Below the pieces are notes generated by a model. The model had not been told where the DNA came from, searched no databases, and saw nothing but the letters and a program-made list of their open reading frames with translations. This document shows, in pieces, positions 7,333-16,643 of a stretch of 23,950 bases of DNA. The position numbers and the translations under genes are program-made. Positions within the stretch are counted from its first letter, which is position 1. The number at the start of each line of letters is the position of its first letter. The stretch comes from Clostridia bacterium (GTDB taxonomy: Bacteria; Bacillota_A; Clostridia; Christensenellales; Aristaeellaceae). The stretch covers positions 1 through 23,950 of the forward strand of contig JAFUDW010000165.1 in the NCBI GenBank assembly GCA_017464225.1, written 5' to 3'.

Positions 7333-8282
7333 ATATCTGGCTGAACTTTCTGATAGACTCCCTGGCCTTCGGCGCCACCTTCATGTACGGCTCCACGGGT
7401 GAGATCCTCACCGAAAAATCCGGCCATCTGAACCTGGGCATTCCCGGCATCATGTGCATGGGCGGCGCGGGCGGCTGCCTGGTGCTGAACATGATCGGTA
7501 AAAGCAGCCTGCCTGGCTTCTTGATCGTGATCCTGGGCATCCTGGGCTCGCTGGCGCTGTCGATGCTCTGCGGCCTGATCTACTCCTTCCTGACGGTCAC
7601 GCTGCGCGCCAATCAGAACGTGACCGGCCTTGCGCTCACCACCTTTGGCGTGGGCCTGATGAAGGTGATCATGATCAAGCTGGATGCCACCGTATACCTG
7701 GTGGGCCCCAAGCAGTTGTACCGCTGGCCCTTCGCCGCCCGGCAGGACAGCATGCAATGTCTGGGCATCCTGTTCTTCCTGGCCATCATTGTGGCGCTGG
7801 TTGCAAGCTGGGTGCTGTACCGCACCAAGGTGGGCCTGCACCTCCGGGCCGTGGGCGAAAACCCCGCCACCGCCGACGCCGTGGGGATCAACGTGACCCG
7901 CTATAAATACCTGGCTACCTGCATCGGCAGCGGCATCGCCGGCCTGGGCGGCTTTTACTACATCATCGATTATATGGCCTCCCAGGAGGCTTATCTCAGC
8001 CTGGAAGCCTTCGGATGGCTGAGTATCGCCCTGGTGATCTTCGCCCTGTGGCGGCCGCATATGACCATCATCGGCTCCACGGTGTTCGGATTCCTGTTTT
8101 CGGCCAGCAGCTTTATCACCAACATCAGCTGGATCCATGTGACCATGGCCATGAAACCGCTGCTGAAAATGCTGCCTTACGCGGTGACCATCATCGTACT
8201 GGTGATCTCCAGCATCCGCAATAAACGTGAAAACCAGCCGCCCCAAAGCCTGGGCCTGGCCTATTTCCGGGAGGAACGCTGA
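7329..8282 (+). CDS. ABC transporter permease, BPD_transp_2 family (NupQ-like)
   Basis: A 317-residue integral membrane protein and last gene of the importer operon. Conserved family sequences are STGEILTEKSGHLNLGIPG near the N-terminus, NQNVTGLALTTFGVGL, LRAVGENPATADAVGINV, and GSGIAGLGGFYY. The order binding protein, double ATPase, permease 1, permease 2 matches the Bacillus nupNOPQ guanosine importer, which is why a nucleoside substrate is proposed. AAAGGAGG is found upstream inside the preceding gene. The operon ends in a strong terminator about 145 bases downstream. Confidence 0.93.
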   Translation: MNIWLNFLIDSLAFGATFMYGSTGEILTEKSGHLNLGIPGIMCMGGAGGCLVLNMIGKSSLPGFLIVILGILGSLALSMLCGLIYSFLTVTLRANQNVTGLALTTFGVGLMKVIMIKLDATVYLVGPKQLYRWPFAARQDSMQCLGILFFLAIIVALVASWVLYRTKVGLHLRAVGENPATADAVGINVTRYKYLATCIGSGIAGLGGFYYIIDYMASQEAYLSLEAFGWLSIALVIFALWRPHMTIIGSTVFGFLFSASSFITNISWIHVTMAMKPLLKMLPYAVTIIVLVISSIRNKRENQPPQSLGLAYFREER

Positions 8283-8427
8283 CGGGAAACCATATTTGTA
8301 GATTGTTAAGCAGATTGTGTGGGGACGATAAGGGCCTCCGCGCGCTTCCCTCAGACTGGGTTATGTGATCGTAAAATTTCGATATGACGTCAATGACGCG
8401 TTAGCGTCATAGCGATCTTACAAAAAT
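8283..8427. other. Convergent intergenic region with competing small dyads
   Basis: No gene is seen between the plus-strand importer operon and the minus-strand solute-binding gene. The region contains a perfect palindrome TGACGTCA (8385-8392) and a 7-bp stem ATGACGC/GCGTCAT (8393-8399 with 8404-8410). Two ATGACG copies (8384-8389 and 8393-8398) could each pair with the single CGTCAT (8405-8410), so two hairpins are mutually exclusive. Confidence 0.4.
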
Positions 8428-8465
8428 ACGCAGACCGAGCTTGCTCGAGTCTGCGTGTTTTTTTG
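8428..8465. terminator. Bidirectional intrinsic terminator between convergent units
   Basis: An 8-bp stem ACGCAGAC/GTCTGCGT extended by CGAG/CTCG around a CTTG loop with one bulged A (8428-8456), followed on the plus strand by GTTTTTTTG. On the minus strand the same stem runs into TATTTTTG. It therefore can end both the importer operon (plus) and the solute-binding transcript (minus). Confidence 0.9.
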
Positions 8466-8524
8466 TTGATCGCGTATTTCCGGGGCGCTCTTAACGTTTC
8501 CCCACCAAACGCCTCTGTTTCACC

Positions 8525-10396
8525 TTATTCCTTTTCCAGCTTTGCTTTTAGGATGGCCTCGGCCCAGCTGCCGCTGGAAGCGATGCTGTAATCGCGCAAA
8601 GCGCTGGTATAAAAATCATAATACACATTGGAATACAGGGGCAGCATGGGAAGGGACTGGGAGAAGCGCTCCTGGAAAGCGATCCAGCGTTGGCAGTAGG
8701 AAACCACGTCCCCGGGTTCGGTATGCCGGAGGCTCAGGGCCAGGCTGAAAAGCGTGGGATCATCCAGGTTGGTATAGTTCCAGGCGGTCTGGTTCCTTTC
8801 ATTCAGGGCAAAATTGGATGCCGGATCAAAGGCCATGGGGAAGTTTGAGCCCAGCAGGATCATATCCACCGGGCGCACGCTCTGCTGATACAGGCTGGAA
8901 AGCAGATCCTTCATGCTCATGGGCATGATCGATACCTTGATACCGGCAGCCGCCAGATTGGGCAGGAAGTGTTCCCGCAGCGACTGCGTGATCAGGCTCC
9001 CCTGGGGATAGGCCAGCACCAAGTCCAGCGGCACCAGCTGACCGCTGATCTGTTTGCAGCGCACGTCATCCTGATCGGGATCATACATCTGTCCCTGGCG
9101 GTTCAGCGTCCAGCCGTCCTTCTCCAGCAGCGCCTGCGCCTTATCGGTATCAAGCGTATAGGGGGTCAGGCCGTCCAGCGTCAGCTTCTCCCCGCCGGTA
9201 ATGTCCAGCAGCACATCCTCGGGGCCTGAAAGCAGCTGATATACCCACTGGCCCAAGCCGTACCAGCCGTCCACCTTCAAGCCATGGCCGCCCACATACT
9301 GCCGCGCCAGTGCTTCCCGATCCAGACACCAGGCGATGGCCTGGCGCACGGAAGCGCTGGAAAGCGCAGGCTTTTCGCAGGAAAAGCTGATATAGCTCAA
9401 ACCGGTGCGGGGATAGCTTGCCATTGATACGGTATCGCTGGCCGCCGCCAGCTGCATGCCGGTGGAAACCGGGGAAGAGCCGGTCACCCGCGTGACGAGA
9501 TCCAGCTCGCCATCCCACAGGCTGCGCATCATGGCTGAGCTGTCGGCCAGCGTATAAACCACCCGCGGGATGGAGGGCTTGCTGCCCTGAGCGTCGCCCT
9601 TGTAAAGCGGATTGATATCCAGCGTGGCTGTGGAACCGTCAAAGCTGACGAGGGTATAGGGGCCGCTGACCACCGAGGGATAGCTGCGATAACCCGCGGC
9701 GCCCAGGATAGTTTGCCGCAAAAGACGGGTAGTGAACAGCGGTTCCCCATCGACGTCATCCACATTGGCGATGTACGCGCCTTCGCCGTCGTCCCGCACC
9801 GTGCAGCCGGGCGCGATCACATGCATGGGATAGGGCAGGCAGTCCAGCAGGCTGTATTCGTAAAAGTACGGCAGGTATTCATTGCGTACGGTGATCGAAA
9901 GCCGGTGATCATCCAGTACGCGCACGCCCGTCAGAACGGTGGCCAAGCCCTGGGAATAATCCTCCGAGCCCATCAGATGATCCCGCCGCAGGGGCGTGCC
10001 GCCCAGCTTCGCGATCTCGGGCGACAGGCACAGCAGCTCCGAAAAAGCGTAATCCCAAGCCGTGATGGGCATTCCGTCCGAATAGTACAGATCATCGTAC
10101 AGCACCAGGGTATAGGTGCGGTCGCCAATGCTGTTTTCGGTCACAGCCAGGCCGCTGACCACCGAGGGATCCACGGTATATTCGCCGCGCTCCCCATCCC
10201 ACATCACCAGATTATAGCCATGCAGCAGCGCGCGCACATCGGCATCGCTGGCGCTGTTTCCCCACATCTCGGTGAAAAAATCTCCCCGCAGCTGGGTGGT
10301 ATTGCCCACAATGAGCTCATCCTCCCGCGCGGCAAAGGCGGCGCAGGGCAGCATCACAAGCAGCGCCAGCAGCAGCGCTGAAATCCGTTTCAGCAT
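8525..10396 (-). CDS. Family-5 (oligopeptide/Opp-type) extracellular solute-binding protein
   Basis: A 623-residue secreted protein with a signal peptide (MLKRISALLLALLVMLP, cleavage near AAFA-ARED). The Cys in the leader is not in a lipobox. SBP_bac_5 features include YTLVLYDDLYYSDGMPITAWDYAFS (the SDG-P-T-A-D pattern, near residue 95-120), VVSGPYTLVSFDG, and LSSASVRQAIAWCLDREAL. Family members bind peptides, nickel or other small solutes and deliver them to Opp/Dpp/Nik-type permeases. AAGGAGA before the ATG supports the start. It lies 34 bases downstream of a giant repeat-rich surface protein gene on the same strand with no promoter visible between them, so the two are probably co-transcribed. 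No Opp permease or ATPase lies in the window, so it either uses one encoded elsewhere or has a non-transport role. The ligand is unknown. Confidence 0.9.
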   Translation of the reverse strand: MLKRISALLLALLVMLPCAAFAAREDELIVGNTTQLRGDFFTEMWGNSASDADVRALLHGYNLVMWDGERGEYTVDPSVVSGLAVTENSIGDRTYTLVLYDDLYYSDGMPITAWDYAFSELLCLSPEIAKLGGTPLRRDHLMGSEDYSQGLATVLTGVRVLDDHRLSITVRNEYLPYFYEYSLLDCLPYPMHVIAPGCTVRDDGEGAYIANVDDVDGEPLFTTRLLRQTILGAAGYRSYPSVVSGPYTLVSFDGSTATLDINPLYKGDAQGSKPSIPRVVYTLADSSAMMRSLWDGELDLVTRVTGSSPVSTGMQLAAASDTVSMASYPRTGLSYISFSCEKPALSSASVRQAIAWCLDREALARQYVGGHGLKVDGWYGLGQWVYQLLSGPEDVLLDITGGEKLTLDGLTPYTLDTDKAQALLEKDGWTLNRQGQMYDPDQDDVRCKQISGQLVPLDLVLAYPQGSLITQSLREHFLPNLAAAGIKVSIMPMSMKDLLSSLYQQSVRPVDMILLGSNFPMAFDPASNFALNERNQTAWNYTNLDDPTLFSLALSLRHTEPGDVVSYCQRWIAFQERFSQSLPMLPLYSNVYYDFYTSALRDYSIASSGSWAEAILKAKLEKE

Positions 10397-10430
10397 TTGC
10401 CATTCTCCTTTTTATATATCGCAGGCGCGG

Positions 10431-13400
10431 TTACTCGGCGCATTCGCCAAAGATCGCGGGAGCGCCGCCATAGCCCAGCGGCGTGCCGTAATCCTCAATA
10501 TCCAAAAGATCCGTCTCTTCCTCAGCGGGCAGCTCTTTTTCAGGCACGTACAATACGGTTATGACCGAATTCCTGGCCGGCATCGTGCCGGTATCGGAGG
10601 TCACGCTGGCCGCGTAATGATCAATCTCGGGCAGGGTCAGGGTATACCCATCGCCCTGCAGAACGGTGTACGTCTGGCTCTCGGCCACCTCGCTGCCGTC
10701 CAGATATTGATACTGCACGGTCAGGGTATAGGGCATGCGCGGCGTCGGAGTGGGCACAGGCGTGGGAACGGCGGTGGCCCTTGGCGGCACAGGCGTGACA
10801 GACTGGGAGGTTGAAGCGCTGCCGGAGCTTCCGGAGGCGCTGCTCCTGCTCCCGCCGGAGCCGCTCTTGCTCCTGCCAGAGCCGCTCTTGCTGCCGCCGG
10901 AACCGCTCTTACTGCCGGAGCCTGAGCTGCCGGAAGCGGAGGGCGTCCGCGTTGGGGTGGGCTTGGGCGAGGGGGTGGGGGTAGGCGAGGGCTTCACCGT
11001 TACCGGATAGTAATTCATCACGGTATAATCGTCGTCGATCGTCTGCGCGTACCCTCCGGGCACGCTGGGCTGGCTCACCGAATACACAACCTCATTGCCG
11101 TCCGCCAGGGTGGGAAGATCATTAAAGGTCTTCGTCTGCCTAAAGCCGCCGCCGGCCGTAACGTTAAAGACCTCAGAGAATACCGTTTTTCCGCCGGCCT
11201 TGCCGGTAAGCAAAAGCTCGGTATCCCGGCGGATATTCCGCTCGTTGTTGTTATCGGCCCACAGGAAGGTCACGGTGATGGAAGTGCTGGGCGCATAGGA
11301 GTTGGTTACCGTGAGGCGATTTACCGTTTTAACATAGCCCTTCGGCACGTTGGGCTCATCCGCCGTGTAGGTAAGGCGCACTCCGCCGGAATACACCGGC
11401 AGTCCGCTGACGGTGACCGAAACCTCAGCGTCGTCGCTCTTGGGCACGTCAACGGTACGGGTCACCGCCACGCTGCCGCTCGCCTTGCCCGTCAGCGTCA
11501 GCTGTACGTCGCTGCGCGCGTCATATGTGTTGTCCATATCGTCCCACTGCAGCGTTACCGTGATTTCCTGGGTCTCGGGCTCATAGCTGTTGGTCACGGT
11601 GAAGCCATCCACCGTTTTTACATAGCCTTTGGGGACGCCCGCGGCATCCAGCACATATTCGATCCGTTGGCCGCTGCTCCAAACAGGCAAATCGTCAAAC
11701 ACAAATTTCAGGTTTTCGCCCTCGGCGTCGCCCGGTACGGTGCCCGTTCTGGTGGTCACGGGCGCTCCTTCCGATAACCCGGTCAGCACCAGCAGTACCG
11801 ACCTGCGCTTGCCATCCTGGTTATCGGCGTCATCCCACACCACCTGGGCCTCCACCTGGCACCTTTCCACGGTATAGGTCACGGTATAGGTGACGCCGCT
11901 GACCGATACGGCGCTGGTATAGCCGGGGATCTCCTCGGCAGGGCTCAGCTCATATTCAATGACCTTGCCCTGATGGCGCTGGGGCAGATCGATATCCAAA
12001 TCGCGGGTGTAAACATAATACTGATCCAGCGCGATCTGAACGGTTTCGTCCACAACGATTTCTTCGTTCACGCGGCCCACGATGCGCACCGGCACATCCC
12101 GGCGCAGCCCGCCCATATTGGACCAGTCGTTCCATACGCGGACAATCAGCATGGATTTGCGCAACGGCGTATGACGAATGGTCGCGGTAAAATCCTGAAC
12201 GTCCTTGATGAACATCGAGCCGAAATACTGCTCCATGGACGCGGGCACCTGGATATCCAGCGAATAGACGATTTCCCGGCTGTCCTTGTACACCGGCAGA
12301 TCGGCAAACACCGTGCTCATCGCTTCGCTCTGAGCGGTTGAGGAAATATAGAAGCTGCGGCTGACAACCGTTTCCTCATCCACGGCGCCGGTCAGCATCA
12401 GCGTCACGGCGAAGCGCAGGCCATCCTGGTTATCGTTGTCATCCCAAACCAGATTGGCCGAGATATCCCGGGTGAGGGTGGTCAGCATATGGGACAGCGT
12501 CCAGCGCTGCGCTCTTGCTTCCCGTCCATCCTCATGGCTGACCGTTTCAGCCGTGGGGCCCTCGGAAGCGGCGGCGTAGCGCGCGCCTTCCGCCTGTCCG
12601 TTCCAAATATCTGCGTCCGTCTCGCGCGTCCATCCCTCAGGAAAGGCTTCCGACAGGGTATACGCAATGCGGTGCCCGTCCGCGCTCACCACCGGCAGAT
12701 CGGCAAATGCGCAGACCCAGGAATCCTCCGCGGTAACGGTCTTGCTGTCCAAAGGCTGACCGTCCGCCAGTAATTGCAGGGTAACCGCGTCGGACCGCAG
12801 GCCCTGCGCATTATCGCCGTCCTGCCAATCGACAACCGCCTGCACATCCTGAACGACTTGGGCAGCGCATAGCGTGGAAGACGCCGAAGCCCACTGATAG
12901 TCAAAGTTCAGACTGTTTTCACCGCTGACAGCCTGGACGGAAAAGCTGCCGGTTAGGCTGGCCTCCAGCGTAAGCTGAGGCTGTGCGACGGGATCGGCAG
13001 CCTGCACGCCGCTGACGCGAAGCTCCAGCGCGCGGCCAATCCAGCCCTGCAGCCCATCGGCCAGGGCGGTATAGGTTTCCACGGGAACGTCGGGCTGATA
13101 CGCAACAGTAACAACGGCGCTGCGCTCCTGCGCCTGCACGTTGGATAAGACAAAGCCGTCGCCGGCAGTCAGCGACCAGGCCGCGCCGTCGGCGGGCAGG
13201 GCAAGCCCTTCCCCGGCAGTCAGCGCCGCAGTCAATTCAAGGCGCAGTCCGGAGAGCGCCAGATCGTCGTACTGCGCTGAAAGCCCGGACAGCGTGACGT
13301 TTTCCTCGGATTCCCCGGCCAGCACCTGGCCCAGGGCGTCATCCATATGTATTGACAGCGCATAGTCCAGCACTGCGCCTTCGCGAACCTTGTCAGCCGC

Positions 13401-14882
13401 GCCGCCAAAGTCGGCTGTGAGCAGGGCCGTGCCGGTCACATCCTCACCAGGCCATTCCGGCGAGGTCAGCGTCAGCATGGCGGCTTCCGCCGCAGCCGTT
13501 TCCGTTTCGCCTTCGATCTGGATATCAGCGCTTTCCTCCGGTTCCTCCTCCTCGGCGGTCTCCCCCGCCTCGTCCTGTTCTCCGACTTGGCTGTCTTCCT
13601 CCGATTCCTCGATTTCTTCGCCTTCTCCGGACCTCTCCGTCTGCTCATCTTCAGGCGCATCTTCGCCTTCGGGTGTTTTTTCAGGATCGCCCGGCTGTTC
13701 AGGGGCATCGCTCTCCCCGGTCTCAGGCGCTTCTTCGGTCATGGCGGGGATAACGGCTTCCGCGGGTTCGACCGTTTCGGCGGGAACAGCCGTCGGCTCC
13801 GGCGTGGGCGCTGCGGTGGGGAGCGGCGTGGGGGTGGCGTCCGGCGTGCGGAAAACGGTCAGCGTGAACACGCCTTCCTCTTCGGGCAGGACAGCGCTCA
13901 CTGTCAGCAGGTAGGTGCCCCTCTCCAGCAGCATCGACGTCTCCAGGGGCAGCGGGCCCTCGGGGGTAAACTCGGTCTGTGCCACCTGGAAGAAGGCGGC
14001 GTTTTCTCCCTCGCCCTTCGCGATCACCTGAACGGGCAGGCCGTCAAAGCGCAGCGTGGCGGGGAAATGCTCCTCCTCAATATACAGCCGCAGCGTCAGC
14101 TGTGTGATCTCACGGGTAAAAAAGCCGGTATAGCTGCCGTTTACAAATACCATGCCATCCACAGGCGGCAGCGCATCGTCCTCGGCCTGAGCCGGAGCGG
14201 GCGCTTCCGCAGCGGACGTCTCCGCGGCGGGCGTTTCCGCAGCTTGCGCTTCCTCCTCCCGCGGCTCGTCAGGCGTTACATCGTCGGAAGGATCATCCTG
14301 CCCGTCCGTGCCGTTCTCCTCTGTCTGTTCCTGAGGCAGTTCGGCATCAGCGATAGCTGTGGATCCCTCGTTCAATTCAGGCGTAAGCTCCTGCACGGGC
14401 TCCGGCATGGGTTCAGGCGTCGGTTCCGGGGTTGGTGCATCCGTGGGCTCCGGCGTCGGCTCAGCCGTAGGCTCAGGCGTCGGTTCAGGCGTAGGCTCGG
14501 GTGTCGGTTCAGCCGTAGGCTCAGGCGTCGGCTCAGCCGTGGGCTCTGGCGTCGGTTCCGGCGTGGGTACAGGCGTCGGCACGGGCGTGGGCTCTGGCAT
14601 CGGTTCCGGCGTGGGCTCGGGCGTCGGCACAGGCGTGGGCTCTGGCGTGGGCACAGGCGTCGGTTCCGGCGTGGGTACAGGCGTCGGTTCCGGCGTGGGT
14701 ACAGGCGTCGGTTCCGGCGTGGGCGCTTCGGTGATCACAGGCGCCTCGGGAACATATTCCGCCGTTTCGATCGGCGCCGCTTCGCCCAGATCCTCGGCTG
14801 AAATCACCGGCGCGTATATATTTGTAAGCAGTACGGCAAAGCCGCACAGCGCGGCGATACTGCGTTTCAAATGGCCTCTCAT
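10431..14882 (-). CDS. Large secreted surface protein: Pro/Thr stalk, Cna-B-like repeats, MucBP-like domain
   Basis: A 1483-residue protein. In order: signal peptide (1-29, ending VISA-ED); Pro/Thr/Glu repeat stalk (52-160); acidic linker; a compact beta-type domain (~240-346); a second Pro/Thr and very acidic linker (~348-465); a beta-rich region (~465-660); six Cna-B-like repeats (~680-750, 805-890, 908-1003, 1008-1100, 1106-1197, 1201-1295), several starting with a WDDxDNxxGxR pattern and some ending in VTNSY; a Pro then Ser/Gly/Lys-rich linker (~1298-1360); and a MucBP-like domain ([12 protein letters not shown], 1385-1446). The tail ends [10 protein letters not shown]...GECAE with no LPXTG and no hydrophobic anchor. 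Likely an extracellular stalk or adhesin; the binding partner is unknown. GGGAGA before the ATG and a consensus-like promoter support the start. It is first in a two-gene unit with the solute-binding protein. Confidence 0.88.
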   Translation of the reverse strand: MRGHLKRSIAALCGFAVLLTNIYAPVISAEDLGEAAPIETAEYVPEAPVITEAPTPEPTPVPTPEPTPVPTPEPTPVPTPEPTPVPTPEPTPEPMPEPTPVPTPVPTPEPTPEPTAEPTPEPTAEPTPEPTPEPTPEPTAEPTPEPTDAPTPEPTPEPMPEPVQELTPELNEGSTAIADAELPQEQTEENGTDGQDDPSDDVTPDEPREEEAQAAETPAAETSAAEAPAPAQAEDDALPPVDGMVFVNGSYTGFFTREITQLTLRLYIEEEHFPATLRFDGLPVQVIAKGEGENAAFFQVAQTEFTPEGPLPLETSMLLERGTYLLTVSAVLPEEEGVFTLTVFRTPDATPTPLPTAAPTPEPTAVPAETVEPAEAVIPAMTEEAPETGESDAPEQPGDPEKTPEGEDAPEDEQTERSGEGEEIEESEEDSQVGEQDEAGETAEEEEPEESADIQIEGETETAAAEAAMLTLTSPEWPGEDVTGTALLTADFGGAADKVREGAVLDYALSIHMDDALGQVLAGESEENVTLSGLSAQYDDLALSGLRLELTAALTAGEGLALPADGAAWSLTAGDGFVLSNVQAQERSAVVTVAYQPDVPVETYTALADGLQGWIGRALELRVSGVQAADPVAQPQLTLEASLTGSFSVQAVSGENSLNFDYQWASASSTLCAAQVVQDVQAVVDWQDGDNAQGLRSDAVTLQLLADGQPLDSKTVTAEDSWVCAFADLPVVSADGHRIAYTLSEAFPEGWTRETDADIWNGQAEGARYAAASEGPTAETVSHEDGREARAQRWTLSHMLTTLTRDISANLVWDDNDNQDGLRFAVTLMLTGAVDEETVVSRSFYISSTAQSEAMSTVFADLPVYKDSREIVYSLDIQVPASMEQYFGSMFIKDVQDFTATIRHTPLRKSMLIVRVWNDWSNMGGLRRDVPVRIVGRVNEEIVVDETVQIALDQYYVYTRDLDIDLPQRHQGKVIEYELSPAEEIPGYTSAVSVSGVTYTVTYTVERCQVEAQVVWDDADNQDGKRRSVLLVLTGLSEGAPVTTRTGTVPGDAEGENLKFVFDDLPVWSSGQRIEYVLDAAGVPKGYVKTVDGFTVTNSYEPETQEITVTLQWDDMDNTYDARSDVQLTLTGKASGSVAVTRTVDVPKSDDAEVSVTVSGLPVYSGGVRLTYTADEPNVPKGYVKTVNRLTVTNSYAPSTSITVTFLWADNNNERNIRRDTELLLTGKAGGKTVFSEVFNVTAGGGFRQTKTFNDLPTLADGNEVVYSVSQPSVPGGYAQTIDDDYTVMNYYPVTVKPSPTPTPSPKPTPTRTPSASGSSGSGSKSGSGGSKSGSGRSKSGSGGSRSSASGSSGSASTSQSVTPVPPRATAVPTPVPTPTPRMPYTLTVQYQYLDGSEVAESQTYTVLQGDGYTLTLPEIDHYAASVTSDTGTMPARNSVITVLYVPEKELPAEEETDLLDIEDYGTPLGYGGAPAIFGECAE
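14400..14735 (-). repeat. Tandem Pro/Thr-coding repeat tract
   Basis: DNA coding for about 110 residues of alternating PEPTP/PVPTP/AEPTP units at the N-terminus of the large surface protein. The period is built from 6-base steps, with longer near-identical units (GGCGTGGGTACAGGCGTCGG type) repeated at about 14560-14720. Gain or loss of whole units would keep the frame, so length variation rather than on/off switching is expected. Confidence 0.85.
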
Positions 14883-14889
14883 GCTTCAA

Positions 14890-15016
14890 TCTCCCTGCTC
14901 AAATGCCAGATCATCCATAAAACAACAGATTTTAACACATTATATTTTACCTTTACAGCCAAAGGATGTCAATCATCCGGCAACTAAATTCACATTTTAT
15001 ACCATTTTCCGCGCAG
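14890..15016. other. AT-rich intergenic region upstream of the surface-protein operon
   Basis: No gene is seen. The region holds the promoter and leader of the surface-protein operon (leader about 55 bases) and ends at the terminator of the SH3 protein gene. Confidence 0.6.
14944..14972 (-). promoter_or_regulatory. Promoter of the surface protein / solute-binding protein operon
   Basis: On the minus strand a perfect TTGACA (14967-14972), a 17-base spacer and TAAAAT (14944-14949). The start codon is about 60 bases downstream. An overlapping TATAAT lies 5 bases further on but at a 22-base spacing. Confidence 0.85.
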
Positions 15017-15052
15017 AAAAACCGCGCCGGAGGGAGCATCCTTCCGGCGCGG
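15017..15052 (-). terminator. Intrinsic terminator of the SH3 protein gene
   Basis: A 10-bp GC-rich stem CCGCGCCGGA (15022-15031) with its complement (15043-15052), extendable by about three pairs, followed on the minus strand by five T (15017-15021). It lies 16 bases past the stop codon. Confidence 0.85.
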
Positions 15053-15067
15053 ACGGCGTCTGATATT

Positions 15068-16597
15068 TTATTGGAACGTGTACCCCAGTTCAGTGAGCTG
15101 CGTCACTGCGTTGCTGTAGGCGTAGTTGATGGCGTTCTGGTGGTCGGCGTCCACGTTTTTCGTGCCATGGGTGGAGCTGTTGGTAAAGTGGATGCAGAAC
15201 TGGCCGTTATAGTTGTTATCCTTGATGGTGTTGCCCTCGCTGGCGTTATGGGGCACGCCGTACATGGAGGCGGCATAGCTGTGCCCGCTGATTGTCACCA
15301 GGATGGAACGGCGCTGGTAATTATTCTTCTCCGTGATATTGGAGGCCGACGTCACGCCGTAGATCCGGCAGATGGCGGCGGTATCGCTGGCGGTCAGGGG
15401 CTCCACGTCGGCATGGGAGCCGCCGGACCAGCGCTTGACCTGGAAGCTGATGCCGGTCTTCACATCGGTCACGGTGGCCACGCAGCCCTTATAGAAGATA
15501 TTCTGGATGTTGCTGGTGTTCCAATCGGCAATCTCCGGCGTATAGAGCGTGGTGCCCGATACGCTTACGCTGCTGCCGCTGGGCGTCTGATTATAGGCCG
15601 CGGCCTCGCCGGCGCTCAGGATGCGCAGCAGATCGCCGCGGATCCAGCCGTCAAGGTTTTTATCGTTCACGCGCACGTTGTACCAGGTATAGCCGTCGGC
15701 CACATTGGTGGGGCCCAGCAGCGTGCATACCTGGCCCGCGCGATTGAGCAGCTTGACCTGCGTGCCCTTTGCGTTGCCCGAAGCTCGGACGATCACCTTT
15801 TCCATGGTGGTCAGAGCGATATTGCTCTGGGCTGCCGAAGACGCGGCAGTGGAAGCGGTCGCGGTCGCGGAGACGGAGGAGGCCGCAGCTTCGCTGCTTG
15901 CCGCTGGCGCGGAGGCGGTCGAAGCCGCGGTCACGGCGGAAGCGGCGGAAGCGCTCACGATCTTGACGTAATCGCCCATCACATAACCCGAATCCACGCC
16001 GTTGCTCACCTGATACCAGGTATGACCCTCGGCGGAAACGGTGCCATAATAGGCCGTGATCTGATCCAGCTCAAACCTGCCCAGCACCTTTGCCTCGGCG
16101 CTGGGACGCTTGCGCAGATTGACCCCCCGGGCGGTGAACTGGATGCTGCCCACGGCGCTCGACGCTGAAACAGTCTGGGCGGCCGCGGCCTGAACGCTTG
16201 CCTGCGCGGCGCTGTCCACAGCGGCGGCGGTATAAACGGCGGGAGCAGCGGTGGCCGCGGGCGCGGCGGTGGCCGCAGCGGCGCTCATCGCCTGAGCCTC
16301 GGAAATCAGATTAACGTAGCTCTGATCGATATAGCCCCAATACTGCCGCTCGGGATGGCTGGGATGATGACAGGTACCGTAATAATAAGTAACGCCCTGA
16401 TAGCTGTGGGTATTCAAAATCTCCACGATATCGCCGGTGTTCAGTTTGACCCAGGCGTCGGTGCTTTCCATCTGCTTGCGCACGCGCACTTTATCGTAAT
16501 TGACCTGGCCGTACTGGGCGGCGGAGGCTGACAGCGCGGACAGCAGGCACAAAGCGAAAGCGCACAGAAAAACAATCAATCGTTTGTGATCTCTCAT
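15068..16597 (-). CDS. Secreted protein with three SH3-like domains and a C-terminal domain of unknown function
   Basis: A 509-residue protein. The start at 16597 is chosen because AAGGAGG lies just before it and the signal peptide begins there (MRDHKRLIVFLCAFALCLL, cleavage near SASA-AQ); an upstream in-frame ATG at 16657 would put 20 polar residues first and lies nearly at the -10 box. Bacterial SH3-like domains lie at about 28-98, 152-215 (GVNLRKRPSAEAKVLG) and 262-327, joined by Ala/Ser-rich linkers (~100-150 and 215-260). The last ~160 residues form a separate domain with many polar conserved-looking residues: SHADVEP (394-400), GVPH (447-450), FCIHF (467-471), THGT and VDADHQ. SH3b domains usually bind cell-wall peptides, so wall-directed action is inferred. 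The catalytic nature of the last domain is not established. It is a single-gene unit with its own promoter and terminator. Confidence 0.85.
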   Translation of the reverse strand: MRDHKRLIVFLCAFALCLLSALSASAAQYGQVNYDKVRVRKQMESTDAWVKLNTGDIVEILNTHSYQGVTYYYGTCHHPSHPERQYWGYIDQSYVNLISEAQAMSAAAATAAPAATAAPAVYTAAAVDSAAQASVQAAAAQTVSASSAVGSIQFTARGVNLRKRPSAEAKVLGRFELDQITAYYGTVSAEGHTWYQVSNGVDSGYVMGDYVKIVSASAASAVTAASTASAPAASSEAAASSVSATATASTAASSAAQSNIALTTMEKVIVRASGNAKGTQVKLLNRAGQVCTLLGPTNVADGYTWYNVRVNDKNLDGWIRGDLLRILSAGEAAAYNQTPSGSSVSVSGTTLYTPEIADWNTSNIQNIFYKGCVATVTDVKTGISFQVKRWSGGSHADVEPLTASDTAAICRIYGVTSASNITEKNNYQRRSILVTISGHSYAASMYGVPHNASEGNTIKDNNYNGQFCIHFTNSSTHGTKNVDADHQNAINYAYSNAVTQLTELGYTFQ

Positions 16598-16643
16598 GGA
16601 TTCCTCCTTCTTGGGTACGTGGGTGCTTCGGGAGTACATCGCT

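Noticed and set aside
13587..14801. Long plus-strand Arg-rich frame opposite the surface protein
   Set aside because: Extreme Arg/Gly composition caused by reading the repeat tract in another frame; no recognisable domain.
14359..15063. Plus-strand frame coding a long Gly/Ser/Val repeat protein opposite the Pro/Thr stalk
   Set aside because: It is the antisense of a repetitive GC-rich coding tract. There is no credible ribosome site and no non-repetitive domain, and it runs through the promoter of the minus-strand gene.
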